A DNA stretch of 35,557 nt from NCBI GenBank assembly GCA_946885605.1, contig CAMPGR010000025.1, forward strand, positions 1 through 35,557, read 5' to 3'. This DNA is from an uncultured Pseudomonadota bacterium. GTDB lineage: Bacteria; Pseudomonadota; Gammaproteobacteria; Burkholderiales; SG8-41. Positions within the stretch are counted from its first letter, which is position 1. Every line of letters begins with the position of its first letter. The notes below the pieces were generated by a model that saw nothing but the letters and a program-made list of their open reading frames with translations, had not been told where the DNA came from and searched no databases. This document shows, piece by piece, positions 9,065-19,321 of the stretch. Made by a program: the position numbers and the translations under genes.

Positions 9065-9918
9065 TGCGTCCTGAGCGGTGCGCGCAATGCGCGCGCACTC
9101 GGCACGCGCCGCGCCGGGCGCCGCATGCGGCTGGCGAGACTGATGACATTGTTCCGCGCCGCCCCGGCATTCGCCTCGCGGGCCGCTGCCTGCTGCGGCT
9201 CGCTCACTTTCTTCGGTATCGTCGCGAGGTTCTTCTTCGGCACCAGCGCGTCCTTCCATGCCGGCATGATGAGCCGCATGCCGTGCACGCGCTTGACCGC
9301 CTGCAGGAAATACACGCCGCCGCCCATGGGCCACCAGCGATCGCCGGCTTTGTCCATGAACCCGAAACGGTCCAGCCATTTCTGCTGCGAGCATGGCGGC
9401 GCGTAGCAGCCCATCTGGCCGCCGACGATTTCGAAGCCGAGCAGCGCCAGCCAGTCCTTCAGCCGCGGCAGATTGATGAAGCGGCCGCGCCACGGATAGT
9501 CGTCGCGCGAATCGAACATCCGACGGAAGCCCCACAGGCTCCAGGGATTGAAACAGGCGATCACGACGTGCGCCTCGGGCAAGAGCACGCGCGCCACTTC
9601 CCGCAGGATCTGGTGCGGGTTGTCGCTGAACTCGAGGGTATGCGGCAGGAGCACGAGGTCGGCGCTGTTCGTCGCAATGGGCAGCTCGCGGAAATCGGCA
9701 CGAAGCTCGACGGCGCCCGCGGTATCGACGCGCACGCGCAGCGGTATGCGGCTAGACCGCAGGAGGTCGTACTCGACCATGCCGAGCTGAAAAGCGTTGT
9801 AGCCGAACACGTCGGCCACCGCATGGTCGAAGTATGCATGCTCGCGCGCGAGGAGATATTGCCCGAGCGGTGTCGCATGCCACTCGGCCGCAGTACGCGG
9901 CTCAGACTGCGTTGACAT
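9061..9918 (-). CDS. Class I SAM-dependent methyltransferase-like protein (Methyltransf_11 type)
   Basis: A 285-residue cytoplasmic protein with the post-motif-I features of class I methyltransferases: [16 protein letters not shown] (acidic and aromatic motif II region) and [24 protein letters not shown]. Motif I, normally a DxGxGxG loop that binds SAM, is degenerate here: the corresponding region reads FGYNAFQLG. The C-terminal 60 residues are Ala/Arg-rich and probably disordered. It heads a methyltransferase-rnhA-dnaQ operon and is divergent from gloB; this arrangement is familiar in betaproteobacteria, but the substrate is unknown to me. Loss of motif I could mean altered SAM binding or a non-catalytic role. 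Confidence 0.8.
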   Translation of the reverse strand: MSTQSEPRTAAEWHATPLGQYLLAREHAYFDHAVADVFGYNAFQLGMVEYDLLRSSRIPLRVRVDTAGAVELRADFRELPIATNSADLVLLPHTLEFSDNPHQILREVARVLLPEAHVVIACFNPWSLWGFRRMFDSRDDYPWRGRFINLPRLKDWLALLGFEIVGGQMGCYAPPCSQQKWLDRFGFMDKAGDRWWPMGGGVYFLQAVKRVHGMRLIMPAWKDALVPKKNLATIPKKVSEPQQAAAREANAGAARNNVISLASRMRRPARRVPSARALRAPLRTQ

Positions 9919-9992
9919 GCCGAGAGTTTAAAACAAAAATCGACCTCCGCGCGCTTGCATGACGACACATCACACTTCCCGAGGTTCGACCG

Positions 9993-10766
9993 ATGGGCGC
10001 ATTCGAAGTCATTCCGTTACGGGCGTTCTCCGACAACTATATCTGGACCCTGCGCGACGGAGCCCACGCCGCGGTCGTGGATCCCGGCGATGCCGCGCCG
10101 GTCCTCGACTGTCTGCGGCGCGAGCGTCTCACGCTCGTTGCAATTCTGAACACCCACCATCACGCCGACCATGTCGGCGGCAACCGGGAACTGCTGCAGC
10201 ATGCTGACGTTCCCGTGTTCGGCCCGCGCGATCCGCGGATTGCGGAGGTGACGCAGCGCCTGGCCGAAGGTGACCGCATCACGGTACCGCATTTCGGCAT
10301 CGATCTCGAGGTATTCGACATACCGGGACACACGCGCACGCACATCGCCTTCCATGGCGCCGGCATGCTGTACTGCGGGGATACGCTCTTCGCCGCCGGC
10401 TGCGGACGCCTCTTCGAAGGCACGCCGCGCGAGATGCACGATTCGCTCGCGAAACTCATGCAGCTTCCGGATGCGACCCGGGTTTACTGCGGCCATGAGT
10501 ACACGCTGTCCAATATTCGCTTCGCCCGCGCGGTGGAACCCGGCAACAAGGCGCTGGAAGCGCTCGAAGCGAGCGTCGAACGCCTGCGGGCGCAGGATTT
10601 GCCGACGCTGCCCTCCACCATTGCGCAGGAAAAAGCCACCAATCCGTTCGTGCGCTGCGGCGAGCCGGCCGTCGTTGCGGCCGCAAGCAGGTATGCGGGC
10701 AAACCGCTGAGCGATCCAGTCACCGTGCTTGCGGCGATCCGGGAATGGAAAAACAGTTTCCGTTGA
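9993..10766 (+). CDS. gloB: Hydroxyacylglutathione hydrolase (glyoxalase II)
   Basis: Hydrolyses S-D-lactoylglutathione to D-lactate and glutathione, the second step of methylglyoxal detoxification. The 257-residue protein has the metallo-beta-lactamase metal motif THHHADH (54-60; H55, H57, D59, H60), the next ligands in PGHTRTH and CGDTLF, and the glyoxalase II-specific GHEYTLSN and C-terminal KATNPFVRC segments that bind glutathione. A GAGG SD precedes the ATG at 9993. It is divergent from the methyltransferase-rnhA-dnaQ operon with a 74-bp shared upstream region. Confidence 0.96.
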   Translation: MGAFEVIPLRAFSDNYIWTLRDGAHAAVVDPGDAAPVLDCLRRERLTLVAILNTHHHADHVGGNRELLQHADVPVFGPRDPRIAEVTQRLAEGDRITVPHFGIDLEVFDIPGHTRTHIAFHGAGMLYCGDTLFAAGCGRLFEGTPREMHDSLAKLMQLPDATRVYCGHEYTLSNIRFARAVEPGNKALEALEASVERLRAQDLPTLPSTIAQEKATNPFVRCGEPAVVAAASRYAGKPLSDPVTVLAAIREWKNSFR

Positions 10767-10852
10767 GACGGGAAGCCCCCGTCTGACAGGCATTGCCGGC
10801 ATCACCGGCGGATGATCCGTCAGGCGCATGCCTGCGGCATTGCGCGCCGCAG
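10767..10852 (+). terminator. Cluster of GC-rich hairpins downstream of gloB
   Basis: Three inverted repeats follow the gloB stop: GACGGG/CCCGTC (10767-10772 with 10778-10783), GCCGG/CCGGC (about 10796-10810) and CTGCGGC/GCCGCAG (10832-10838 with 10846-10852). None has a downstream T-run, so Rho-dependent termination or 3'-end protection is more likely than intrinsic termination. The rest of the gap to mltD holds only the mltD promoter. Confidence 0.4.
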
Positions 10853-10974
10853 CGACGTTCGATCGGCGTGTCTACGCTCGAAGTCGACCGGGCCGCATGC
10901 GCCGAAATGCAAACAATGTCTCAAAGCACTGCAGAAAAAGTTCAAATTGTTATGATTTTCAAGCTGATTTCGCC

Positions 10975-11003
10975 TTGACCGCTCGGGGGGGCCCAGTTAC
11001 CAT
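10975..11003 (+). promoter_or_regulatory. Sigma-70-type promoter of mltD
   Basis: TTGACC (10975-10980), a 17-base spacer containing seven consecutive G, then TACCAT (10998-11003), 39 bases before the TTG start codon. The same TTGACC-17-TACC pattern occurs before tal. Confidence 0.6.
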
Positions 11004-11042
11004 CCGGCTACATTCACGAATACGAATAAGCGAATAAGAATC

Positions 11043-12488
11043 TTGAAATCATTCAAGGCCACGGCAGTTGCGCTCCGCTTGAGGACCGCCTCGGTGCTCG
11101 GAGTGATTTCCATTCTTTCAGCCTGCGCGCAGTTCCCCTCGCAGTCCATCGAAACCGTGGCAAAACCGGAGCAAGCCCAACCGGAACCCGCTCCCGTCGA
11201 AGCGATGCCGGCGATGCAAATGCCGGTCCCCACGATTATCGAGCCCGTTGCCGCACCGGAGCCCGTCGAAGCTCTACCGGCAAACCTGTGGACGCGCATC
11301 CGCGGCAGGTTCGCCATGCCGAATCTGGACAACCCGCTGGTGCGCGAGTGGGAGCAGTGGTACGCAAGCCGCCCGGATTATGTGGCACGCATGGTGGACC
11401 GCGGCAGGCGCGTGCTGTTCCACGTGGTGGAAGAAGTGGAGCGGCGCAAGATGCCGGCTGAAATCGCGCTCCTCCCGATGATCGAATCCGCGTACAACCC
11501 TCAAGCCTATTCGCGCGCGCATGCGTCCGGGATGTGGCAGTTCATACCCTCGACCGGCAAGCACTACGGGCTGGAGCAGAACTGGTGGTACGACGGCCGG
11601 CGCGACATCGTCGCAGCCACCCACGCCGCGCTCGATTACCTCGAGAAGCTCTACGGCATGTTCGGAAACTGGGAGCTCGCGCTCGCTTCCTACAATTGGG
11701 GCGAGGGCGCGGTCAGCCGCGCGGTTGCGCGCAACCAGGCGCGCGGCCTTCCGACCGATTACGAGAGCCTCAACATGCCGAACGAGACCCGCAACTACCT
11801 GCCGAAGCTGCAGGCGGTCAAGAACATCGTGTTAGACCCGGCGCGCTTCGGCCTCTCGCTCGCCGACATTCCAAACGAATCGTACTTCGCGGCCATCACC
11901 ACGCCGCGTCACATCGACGTCGAACTCGCCGCGCGCTTTGCAGAGATCCCCGTGGAAGAGTTTCGTTTCCTGAATCCGGCGCACAACCGGCCGGTGATCA
12001 ACGCAAACGCCGCGGAAACCATCGTGCTGCCGAAGGACAAGGTGGAAATCTTCCGGCGCAATCTCGCAAGCCATACGGAGCCGCTCGTTTCATGGCAGGC
12101 GTACACCGTGAAGCGCGGAGAGCGCATCGAAAAAATCGCGGCGAAGCACGGCATATCGGTTGCGGAGTTGAAGCGCGTGAACAATATCTCGGGCCGGAGC
12201 CGCATCGCGACGGGCCAGCCGCTCCTCGTTCCCGTGAAAGCCGGGGTGAAGCCGTATCTTCCGGATCTCCCCGCCGCAGCCCTTGCCAGGACGCGCACCG
12301 CGAAGATCCGCCACGTCCCGAAGTCGCGGCGCGGCGCGCACGCGCAGAAGGCAGTGCAGCGCCAGACGGTCGCCAGGAAAGCGCGCAAGAGCGCCAAAGC
12401 CTCCAAAGCAGCTCCCGCCAAGCGGACAAAAGTCGCCGCCAAACCCGCACCTGCCAAAGAGCGCGTGAACCTCGCAGAGAGTCACTGA
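11043..12488 (+). CDS. mltD: Membrane-bound lytic murein transglycosylase D (MltD-like lipoprotein)
   Basis: Cleaves peptidoglycan glycan strands, leaving 1,6-anhydro ends. The 481-residue product has an N-terminal signal and lipobox (LSAC, C28), a Pro/Glu/Ala-rich linker, and an SLT domain (about 135-260) with catalytic E148 in PMIESAYNP, followed by SGMWQFIPSTGK and ASYNWGEG. A single LysM domain (about 354-398) binds glycan; E. coli MltD has two. The last 80 residues are Lys/Ala/Arg-rich, like a low-complexity cationic tail that might bind anionic wall polymers. The start is TTG at 11043, the only codon that places the signal peptide correctly and that lies just after the promoter; the SD is weak. 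It converges with the ABC operon, 27 bases away. Confidence 0.92.
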   Translation: MKSFKATAVALRLRTASVLGVISILSACAQFPSQSIETVAKPEQAQPEPAPVEAMPAMQMPVPTIIEPVAAPEPVEALPANLWTRIRGRFAMPNLDNPLVREWEQWYASRPDYVARMVDRGRRVLFHVVEEVERRKMPAEIALLPMIESAYNPQAYSRAHASGMWQFIPSTGKHYGLEQNWWYDGRRDIVAATHAALDYLEKLYGMFGNWELALASYNWGEGAVSRAVARNQARGLPTDYESLNMPNETRNYLPKLQAVKNIVLDPARFGLSLADIPNESYFAAITTPRHIDVELAARFAEIPVEEFRFLNPAHNRPVINANAAETIVLPKDKVEIFRRNLASHTEPLVSWQAYTVKRGERIEKIAAKHGISVAELKRVNNISGRSRIATGQPLLVPVKAGVKPYLPDLPAAALARTRTAKIRHVPKSRRGAHAQKAVQRQTVARKARKSAKASKAAPAKRTKVAAKPAPAKERVNLAESH

Positions 12489-12515
12489 GCCCGCGGCATC
12501 GCCGCCGGGAACAGC

Positions 12516-14555
12516 TCAGCCATCCGTATAGAGCCGGCACCGCGCCGAGTGCGTAGCCGAAAAGCGCGCGCTTTGCGGGTATGCCCGCGCGCACTGCGGC
12601 AGCGCCGAGGGGCAGCGCGGATGGAAGTGGCATCCTGCAGGCGGATTCACCGGCGAGGGAAGATCGCCCTTCAGCCGTATCACCTCGCGCTGCGTGTCCC
12701 GGTCGAGCACCGGCACCGCCGAGAGCAGCACCCGCGTATAAGGGTGCCGGGGATTCTGCAATACCTCGTCGACCGTGCCGCGCTCCACGATGCGGCCCAA
12801 GTACATCACCGCCACCTCGTGCGCAATGAATTCGATGACGGAAATGTTGTGCGTGATGAACAGATAGGCGAGCCCCTTCCTTGCCTGCAGTTCTTTGAGG
12901 AGGTTCAGGATCTGCGCCTGCACCGAGACGTCGAGCGCGCTCGTCGGCTCGTCGCACACGATGAGCTGCGGCTCGACGGCGAGCGCGCGGGCGATGGCGA
13001 TGCGCTGGCGCTGTCCGCCCGAGAATTCATGCGGATAGCGGTACTTCACGTCCCGCGCGAGCCCCACTTCAGCGAGCAGCCGGTCGATGCGCGCCTGGCG
13101 CTCTGCCCGGTCCTCGCCCACGCCGAGCGCCGCCATCCCCTCCTCGATCGTCTCCATGATCCGCATGCGTGGGTTGAGCGAAGAATACGGGTCCTGGAAA
13201 ACGATTTGCACGTGGCGGCGCCGCGCGCGCAGCGCCTGCCGGGGCAGCCGAAGCAGGTCCACCCCTTCGTAAAAGACTTCGCCGTGAGTGGGCTCGACGA
13301 GGCGCAGGATGCCCTTGCCGACGGTTGTCTTCCCGCAACCGGATTCCCCGACGAGCCCCAGCGTGCGCCCGCGTTCGATCGCGAGCGAGACGCCATCGAC
13401 CGCTTTGACGTGTCCGGCCACGCGCCTGAACACGCCCTTATGTATCGGAAAATGGACCTCGAGGTCGCGGACCTCGAGCAGCGGTCGCGATGCGGCGACC
13501 GGCTCCGCCGCTGCGTCCACCTGCTGCGAATCCGTTTCGCCTCGCAGAGTGTCAGGTCGTGCGCTCTCCGCCGCCTCTTTCGCCACCCCATCCGCGTACA
13601 GGTGGCAACGCACACCGCCTCCGCCCGGGACTTCATGCCACGCGGGCGTAACGCTGCGGCAGAGATCCCACGCGCGATCGCAGCGCTCGGCAAAACGGCA
13701 GTCCGTGAATTGGCGCGTGAGGGGCGGTACCGTCCCGCGTATGACAGCAAGCGCGCGGCCGCGCTTGTCTCTGCGCGGCAGGGAATCGAAGAGCTTTTGC
13801 GAGTAGGGGTGCTTGGGTTGCGCAAAGAAGCTTGCGCGGTCGGCGGTTTCGACGATCTCGCCAGCATACATCACCGCGACCCGCTGAGCCATTTGCGCGA
13901 CCACCGCGAGATCGTGCGTGATGAGGAGCATCGACATGTTGCGCCGCGCCTGTAGCTCGCGCAGGAGCTCGAGCACCTGCGCCTGTATCGTCACATCGAG
14001 CGCGGTCGTCGGCTCGTCGGCGATCAGCAACTCCGGATCGCACGCGAGCGCCATCGCGATCATCGCGCGCTGCTTCATGCCGCCGGAGAGCTGGAACGCG
14101 TATTCGTGCCTGCGACGGGCGGCATCCGGTATGCCCACGGCCTCGAGCAGTTCCAGCACGCGGCGTTCCAGCGACGCGCCCTCGAGGTCGGTGTGGCGCT
14201 CGAGCGTCTCCGCGATCTGCGCCCCGACCGTCATGACGGGGTTGAGCGACAGCATCGGCTCCTGGAAAATCATGGCAACGCGCGCGCCGCGAACGTCGCG
14301 CATGCGGGTCTCGGGCAGCGCGAGCAGGTCGACGCCGTCGAGCTCGATCTTTCCACCCACGATCTGCCCGGCGTCCGGAAGGAGCCGCATGATCGAAAGC
14401 GCGGTGAGCGATTTGCCGCAGCCCGATTCGCCCACGAGCGCGAAGGTTTCCCCGCGCGCGATGTCGAACGATACGCCGTCCACCGCGCGCACCACGGCGC
14501 TCCCCGCGTCCACCCAAGTGCGGAGGCCTACCACATGTAACAGCGGCGGCGACAT
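12516..14555 (-). CDS. Fused double ATP-binding protein of a peptide ABC transporter (DppD-DppF / YejF type)
   Basis: Energises the oligopeptide importer encoded upstream. The 679-residue protein contains two complete ABC ATPase modules in tandem, each with a Walker A GESGCGK[ST], a signature (LSGGMKQR, then FSGGQRQR) and a Walker B ending in [13 protein letters not shown] sequence, joined by a Ser/Ala/Glu linker. Each module ends in the oligopeptide-transporter C-terminal extension with conserved cysteines (CRFAERC...C...C; CHFHPRC...C...C). The start ATG at 14555 overlaps the permease stop by one base (TGATG). An upstream extension of the frame to 14738 is shadow sequence. Fusion of the two ATPases resembles YejF, but the exact cargo is not known. 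Confidence 0.93.
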   Translation of the reverse strand: MSPPLLHVVGLRTWVDAGSAVVRAVDGVSFDIARGETFALVGESGCGKSLTALSIMRLLPDAGQIVGGKIELDGVDLLALPETRMRDVRGARVAMIFQEPMLSLNPVMTVGAQIAETLERHTDLEGASLERRVLELLEAVGIPDAARRRHEYAFQLSGGMKQRAMIAMALACDPELLIADEPTTALDVTIQAQVLELLRELQARRNMSMLLITHDLAVVAQMAQRVAVMYAGEIVETADRASFFAQPKHPYSQKLFDSLPRRDKRGRALAVIRGTVPPLTRQFTDCRFAERCDRAWDLCRSVTPAWHEVPGGGGVRCHLYADGVAKEAAESARPDTLRGETDSQQVDAAAEPVAASRPLLEVRDLEVHFPIHKGVFRRVAGHVKAVDGVSLAIERGRTLGLVGESGCGKTTVGKGILRLVEPTHGEVFYEGVDLLRLPRQALRARRRHVQIVFQDPYSSLNPRMRIMETIEEGMAALGVGEDRAERQARIDRLLAEVGLARDVKYRYPHEFSGGQRQRIAIARALAVEPQLIVCDEPTSALDVSVQAQILNLLKELQARKGLAYLFITHNISVIEFIAHEVAVMYLGRIVERGTVDEVLQNPRHPYTRVLLSAVPVLDRDTQREVIRLKGDLPSPVNPPAGCHFHPRCPSALPQCARAYPQSARFSATHSARCRLYTDG

Positions 14556-16036
14556 CACACCCGTTCCGCCGCCGGCCGCAGCGCGCTCGATTGCGCGACC
14601 TCCTCCGCGCGCTCCGCCGGCGCCACGCCACGGGTCCTGATGCGGGGGTCGAAGGCATCGCGCACCGCATCGGCGAAGAGGTTCGCGGCAAGCACGAGCA
14701 CCAGCATGAAGACAAACGCGGCGGCAAGTGACCACCATACCATCGGCTCGCGCGCCATTTCGAGCCGCGCGTTGTTGATCATCGTGCCGAAGCTGATGGT
14801 CGAGGGGTCTACGCCGACGCCGACATAGGAGAGCACGGCTTCTGCCAGGACGAGCCCGCTGAAATCCATGACCACCGCGATGAGCACGATGTGCATGACG
14901 TTGGGGAGGATGTGACGGGTGAGGATGCGCCAGTGCGAGACGCCGAAGGCCTGCGCCGCCTGGATGTACTCCATTTCCCTCAGCTTGAGCGCCTCCCCGC
15001 GCAGCAGCCGCGCGAGCCCGGTCCAGCTCGTAATGCCGAGGATCATGCAGAGAAAGAGCAGCCGCAGGTCCGCGCGCACCGTGATCGTGTCGAAGAGCTC
15101 GGGATGCGTCTCGATGTAAACCTGCATCATGAGCACCGCCGCCGCGATGAGGAGGACGCCCGGGATCGAAGACAAAGTCGTGTAGAGGTACTGGATCACG
15201 TCATCGATCCAGCCGCGGAAATAGCCCGCCATGATTCCGAGGAGCAGCGCGAACGGCAGCATGACAAGGGTGGTCAGCGTGCCGATCACGAGCCCCGTGC
15301 GTATGCTCTTCAGCGTGAGATACAGGACGTCCTGCCCCACTTTGTCGGTGCCGAAGACGTGGTAGTTCACGCTCAACGCTAACACCGGGCCCGTGATCGC
15401 GAGGACCAGAGCCAACGTGACCAGCATCGCGCGCCAGGGCACTTCGGTGCGGCCACGCCACACCTTCCGCCAGACGGCGCGCCGCCCGAGGCCGCTGTGC
15501 CGCGCGAGCAGCATGCAAAGCGCCGCTCCCAACCCGAGCCACACGAGCGCCGCGGCGGCAACCCCGTAAAGCGCCCGGCGCGTCACGTCGCCTGCCCAGT
15601 CGGCTTGCGGATTCTCGAGGTGGCTGCCGCCATGAACGAGGCGCGGGTAGTCGCGGATTTGCCTGCCGTCGGCGAGATCGATGCTCTCCTTGGCGTAGAG
15701 ATGTGTCGCGAGCGGCTCGGAATAGGTCTTCTCGCGGCGCACGCGGAGGGGCTCGGCGATGCGGTCGAACACGCTCAGCACTTCCACGGCGTAGTAGCGG
15801 GGCTCGCCTTCGGCCGCGGGCAGCGCCGGTCGATAGTGCAGCGAATCGAGCAGGCCTGTCGCGATGAAGAATACGAGCAGAGTGAACGCACTCATGCCGC
15901 TCGCGCTCCGCGCGACGCGCCGCCACGGTGCAAGCAGATGCTCGTGGCGGCGCACATACCACGCGAACCCGGCGACTGCGAGGAGCAGCACGTAGATCAG
16001 CGCATCGGTCCAGAGCATGACGGGCATGAACGACAT
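14555..16036 (-). CDS. ABC transporter permease, DppC/YejE type, with large periplasmic insertion
   Basis: Inner-membrane permease of a peptide importer. The C-terminal half has the BPD_transp_1 fold, with LRGEALKLREMEYIQAAQAFG as the cytoplasmic EAA loop (position about 15000, residues shown in part) that docks the ATPase. The N-terminal half has two membrane helices (about 8-24 and 50-63) separated from the core by about 100 periplasmic residues, giving 493 residues against about 300 for DppC. The start is ambiguous: ATG at 16036 (chosen) or GTG at 16051, which would overlap the upstream permease stop as GTGA. It lies between the other permease and the fused ATPase gene in one operon. Confidence 0.9.
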   Translation of the reverse strand: MSFMPVMLWTDALIYVLLLAVAGFAWYVRRHEHLLAPWRRVARSASGMSAFTLLVFFIATGLLDSLHYRPALPAAEGEPRYYAVEVLSVFDRIAEPLRVRREKTYSEPLATHLYAKESIDLADGRQIRDYPRLVHGGSHLENPQADWAGDVTRRALYGVAAAALVWLGLGAALCMLLARHSGLGRRAVWRKVWRGRTEVPWRAMLVTLALVLAITGPVLALSVNYHVFGTDKVGQDVLYLTLKSIRTGLVIGTLTTLVMLPFALLLGIMAGYFRGWIDDVIQYLYTTLSSIPGVLLIAAAVLMMQVYIETHPELFDTITVRADLRLLFLCMILGITSWTGLARLLRGEALKLREMEYIQAAQAFGVSHWRILTRHILPNVMHIVLIAVVMDFSGLVLAEAVLSYVGVGVDPSTISFGTMINNARLEMAREPMVWWSLAAAFVFMLVLVLAANLFADAVRDAFDPRIRTRGVAPAERAEEVAQSSALRPAAERV

Positions 16037-16047
16037 GGCGACGGGGG

Positions 16048-17055
16048 TCACTCCAGGCGCACGCGCGGGTCGACCAGCGTATACGAAACATCGGTCAGGA
16101 TGAGCCCCATGATGTAGAGCACCGAGCCCAGAAACACCATCGCGCGCACCACCGCAAAGTCCTGCGAGTTGATCGCGTCGATCGTATAGCTGCCGAGCCC
16201 CGGTATGCCGAAGAAAGCCTCGGTGATGAGGCTCCCCATGAAGAGCAGCGGTATTACGACCACCGCGCCGGTGAGGATGGGGATCATGGCGTTCTGCAAC
16301 ACGTGGCGGAACAGGACGCGCATCTCGGACAGGCCTTTGGCGCGCGCGGTGCGCACGTAGTCCTTGTTGATCTCCTCGAGAAACATGGTGCGGTACCAGC
16401 GGGCGTTCGAGCCGACCCCGCTCACCACCCCGACCAGCACCGGCAGCACCAGGAACTTGACCGCATCGAGGCCCCCGTCGTAACCGGAGATGGGCACGAG
16501 GTTCCACAGCTTTCCGACGAGATACTGTCCGCCGATGATGTAGAAGAGTCCCGAAATCGACATCATGACGACACACATCACCACGCCCCAGAAATCGACG
16601 TACGTCGCCCGGAAAAAGGCCATGAGCAGCGCGAAGGTGACGTACACCGCGAGCCCGGTCAGGAACACGGGGACCGCGATCGCGAGACTGGGCCACATGC
16701 GGGTGCGAATGTCGTAGCCGATATCGCGCCCCTGGTCGGAGCGGCCGAAGTCGAAGGCGAAGAGCTTCACTGATTTGTCGAAGAAGATCGTGTCGGTCAG
16801 CTTTTCATGGCACGTCGGCAGCGAGAGGAGCCGCGCCTCGCACTTCGCGCCGCTATTCAGGAGGAGGGGCTTGTCGTAACCGCGCTCCGCTTTCCAGCGC
16901 GCGATCGCCTCCGGCGTCACGCGCTTGACGCCCAGGTGCACGCGCGCCATGTCGTCCGGCGAGTTCACCACGAAGAAAAGCGTGAACGTGATGAGATTGA
17001 CGCCGATCAGGATGGGGATCGCGTAGAGCAGGCGGCGGATGACGTAGGAGACCAA
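16048..17055 (-). CDS. ABC transporter permease, DppB/YejB type
   Basis: First permease of the peptide importer. The 335-residue protein starts [17 protein letters not shown] (first codon TTG, read as Met), has an N-terminal helix (about 8-30), a periplasmic stretch with Cys-containing [10 protein letters not shown] and SLPTCHEKL segments, then a core of membrane helices with the EAA loop [21 protein letters not shown] split around 16370-16330, and ends [10 protein letters not shown]. The TTG at 17055 lies 4 bases past the TAG of the binding-protein gene, which implies translational coupling. The two periplasmic cysteines could form a disulphide; that is inference. Confidence 0.92.
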   Translation of the reverse strand: MVSYVIRRLLYAIPILIGVNLITFTLFFVVNSPDDMARVHLGVKRVTPEAIARWKAERGYDKPLLLNSGAKCEARLLSLPTCHEKLTDTIFFDKSVKLFAFDFGRSDQGRDIGYDIRTRMWPSLAIAVPVFLTGLAVYVTFALLMAFFRATYVDFWGVVMCVVMMSISGLFYIIGGQYLVGKLWNLVPISGYDGGLDAVKFLVLPVLVGVVSGVGSNARWYRTMFLEEINKDYVRTARAKGLSEMRVLFRHVLQNAMIPILTGAVVVIPLLFMGSLITEAFFGIPGLGSYTIDAINSQDFAVVRAMVFLGSVLYIMGLILTDVSYTLVDPRVRLE

Positions 17056-17059
17056 GGCG

Positions 17060-19219
17060 CTAGGGGTGCGTAGGCACAGCGGTTGCGCGCTCGCGGCGCC
17101 GGAATGTAAGGATTGCCGGCACGATGCTCAGCGCGACCAGCAAGAGGATGAGGCCCACCGGCCATACGACCGGCTCGTTCCACACCCGGCGCATCCGTTC
17201 GCGCAGCGGCGGGTCGAGCCGCTGGTATTTCAGGCTGTTGTTCGCCATCTGATTGGGCTTCCGGTTGTGGATCCAGGCGTGATGCAGGCTGTAGTCCTTC
17301 GGAAAGAAGCTCCACACCCACGGGGCATCGTAGCGCAGGATCTCGATCATGCGGTCGATGAGCTGCTGACGCTCGGGGCCGTTGTCCATGTTCTTCATGC
17401 GCTCGAAGAGGCGATCGAATTCCGCGTTCTCGTAATTGGACGCGTTCTCTCCGGAGGTCTTCACCTTGCTCTGCGCCCCGTGCAGCAGGAACAGGAAATT
17501 CTCCGGATCCGGATAGTCGGCGTTCCATCCCAGGAAATAGAGCTGCACGTTGCCCTTGCGCACCTTGTCCTGAAAGCGGTTGTAGTCGGTGGAACGCACG
17601 ACGAGCTGCACGCCGAGATTTTCGAACTGCCTGGTATACCAGTCGAGCCGCGACTTGCTGCCGATGCCGGTCGCAGTGGTGTCGAGGTTGACGAGCAGCG
17701 GCTCGCCCGTCTTCGCATCGCGTCCGTTCGGGTAGCCCGCCTCCGCGAGGAGCTTGCGGGCATACTCGATCGGCTTGCGGCGCGGCGCGCCGTCCACCCA
17801 GTCGTACGCATGGCGGTTGATGCCCTTCTCGCCTTCGCGGTAGCCGAATATGCCGGGCGGGAGGGGCCCGTGCGCCGGTACCCCGCGCCCGTTCTGGAAG
17901 ATCGAGATGTACTCCTCCTGGTCGATCGCAATCGAGATCGCTTGCCGCAGTTTCCGGGCGCGCTCGGTATAACCGCCCACCACCGGATCCAGCATGTTGA
18001 AGCCGAGATAGAAGACGCTGGTCGCAACCGAGGTCTGCAGCTCGATCCCGCGCGAGCGCATCTCCTCGGAAAGCGTCACGTCGCCCTGCCCGGTAAACTG
18101 CACCGCCTGATCGAACGTGTCGGAGCTGATGCCCGAGGCGTCGTAATAGCCTTGCAGGAACTTGTTCCAGTACGGGATCGGCTCTTTCTCCAGGCTGAAG
18201 ACGACCTTGTCGATGAATGGCAGCGGCTTGCCCGCATCTCGAAGGAGCCCCGCCTCCGCGTCTCCCGGCTCGCCTTCCGAAGGATAGACCTCCGAACGGT
18301 AATTGGGATTGCGCTCGAGCACCATCTGCCGGTTGGGATTGTTCACAGTGAGCATGTACGGCCCGGTGCCGATCGGATACCAGTCGAGGGTGATGTTCTT
18401 CTCCGCCATGCCGGGCTGCGCATAGAAGCGGTCGGCTTCCGGAGGAACGGGCGAGAAAAACGGCATCGCGAGCCAGTACACGAACTGCGGGTACTTGCCG
18501 CGCACGCGGATCACGAAGGTGTAGCGGTCGATCGCGTGCGCGCCTTCGAGCGTGAACCGGGTGAGATCCAGAAACCCGTTCGGAGGCAGCGCCCGGTTCG
18601 CCTTCGCAAGCTCGGCGGCGAGTTCCTTGAGCCCGACGATGTACTCGCTCATCAGCCCGAAGATCGGCGAGTGCAGGCCGGGGTGAGCGAGGCGCTTGAT
18701 CTGGTGCACGTAGTCGGCAGCGATGAGCTCGCGGGTGCCCCGGTGCTCGAAGTCGCCAAGCGCGTGGATTTCCTCGAGATCTGCGCGCTCGAGATCGTGA
18801 TAGAGGTAAGCACCCTTCTCATCCACGGCCAGTGCGGGGTGCGGCTGATAAAGTATTCCGGGGCGGATGCGAATGAGGTATTCGCTCATCGCCACGTCCT
18901 TCGCCTCCGCATCCTCCGGGAGGCCGTGGCCTTGCGCATCGAAGAGCGTCGGGCGCGGCACTTCCACCGCGCCGAAGGGGACGAGCTCGTACGGGCGCTT
19001 GAGGTAGTGGTACTGCAGCGGCGGCTGATAGATCTGCGCAATGAACGTGTATTCGTTCGCGCTGTAGGACTGGACCGGGTCGAGGTGCTTGGGCCGTTCC
19101 GTGAACGCCGAATAGAGCATGTTCGCCCCTGCCTGCGAGGCCGGATACGGGTTGTTCCAGCTCTGTCCGTCGCACCCCGCGAGGAGCGCAAGGCACACGA
19201 GGCATACGCAGCGCATCAT
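17060..19219 (-). CDS. Peptide ABC transporter substrate-binding lipoprotein with C-terminal membrane helix
   Basis: Periplasmic capture protein (SBP_bac_5 / OppA-DppA superfamily) of the importer. The 719-residue product begins with a short lipoprotein signal whose lipobox LLAGC puts the lipidated Cys at residue 16, continues with [11 protein letters not shown] and the long bilobal domain ([26 protein letters not shown]), and ends with a hydrophobic helix (about 686-705, [18 protein letters not shown]) and a basic FRRRER tail. Thus it appears anchored at both ends, unlike typical free binding proteins. I chose the ATG at 19219 because it gives the signal peptide; the frame is open further upstream but not coding-like. 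It is the first gene of the operon. Confidence 0.92.
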   Translation of the reverse strand: MMRCVCLVCLALLAGCDGQSWNNPYPASQAGANMLYSAFTERPKHLDPVQSYSANEYTFIAQIYQPPLQYHYLKRPYELVPFGAVEVPRPTLFDAQGHGLPEDAEAKDVAMSEYLIRIRPGILYQPHPALAVDEKGAYLYHDLERADLEEIHALGDFEHRGTRELIAADYVHQIKRLAHPGLHSPIFGLMSEYIVGLKELAAELAKANRALPPNGFLDLTRFTLEGAHAIDRYTFVIRVRGKYPQFVYWLAMPFFSPVPPEADRFYAQPGMAEKNITLDWYPIGTGPYMLTVNNPNRQMVLERNPNYRSEVYPSEGEPGDAEAGLLRDAGKPLPFIDKVVFSLEKEPIPYWNKFLQGYYDASGISSDTFDQAVQFTGQGDVTLSEEMRSRGIELQTSVATSVFYLGFNMLDPVVGGYTERARKLRQAISIAIDQEEYISIFQNGRGVPAHGPLPPGIFGYREGEKGINRHAYDWVDGAPRRKPIEYARKLLAEAGYPNGRDAKTGEPLLVNLDTTATGIGSKSRLDWYTRQFENLGVQLVVRSTDYNRFQDKVRKGNVQLYFLGWNADYPDPENFLFLLHGAQSKVKTSGENASNYENAEFDRLFERMKNMDNGPERQQLIDRMIEILRYDAPWVWSFFPKDYSLHHAWIHNRKPNQMANNSLKYQRLDPPLRERMRRVWNEPVVWPVGLILLLVALSIVPAILTFRRRERATAVPTHP

Positions 19220-19278
19220 CGCGAGCAGAGTGTAGCGCAATTCAAATCCGCGCGGCCCATCCGCCGCGACCCGTCGTT

Positions 19279-19284
19279 TATAAT
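19279..19284 (+). promoter_or_regulatory. Perfect -10 box (TATAAT) upstream of fabI
   Basis: A consensus TATAAT lies 37 bases before the fabI ATG. No good -35 hexamer is seen at 16-18 bases upstream, so the promoter may need an activator or rely on other contacts. Confidence 0.5.
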
Positions 19285-19321
19285 GCGCGCTTTCACCACC
19301 GCGCATTGCGTCGGGGACGGC

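Noticed and set aside
9065..9535. Long N-terminal extension of RNase HI (possible fusion)
   Set aside because: Overlaps the methyltransferase gene out of frame; the ATGA junction and family length place the start at 9064.
14556..14738. N-terminal extension of the fused ABC ATPase gene
   Set aside because: The extra 61 codons overlap the upstream permease in another frame and are Arg/Gly/Ala-rich; the TGATG junction at 14553-14557 marks the real start.
17066..19321. Very long plus-strand frame running into fabI
   Set aside because: The part before 19322 is antisense to the peptide-binding protein gene; FabI homologues start at [13 protein letters not shown], which has its own SD and -10 box.
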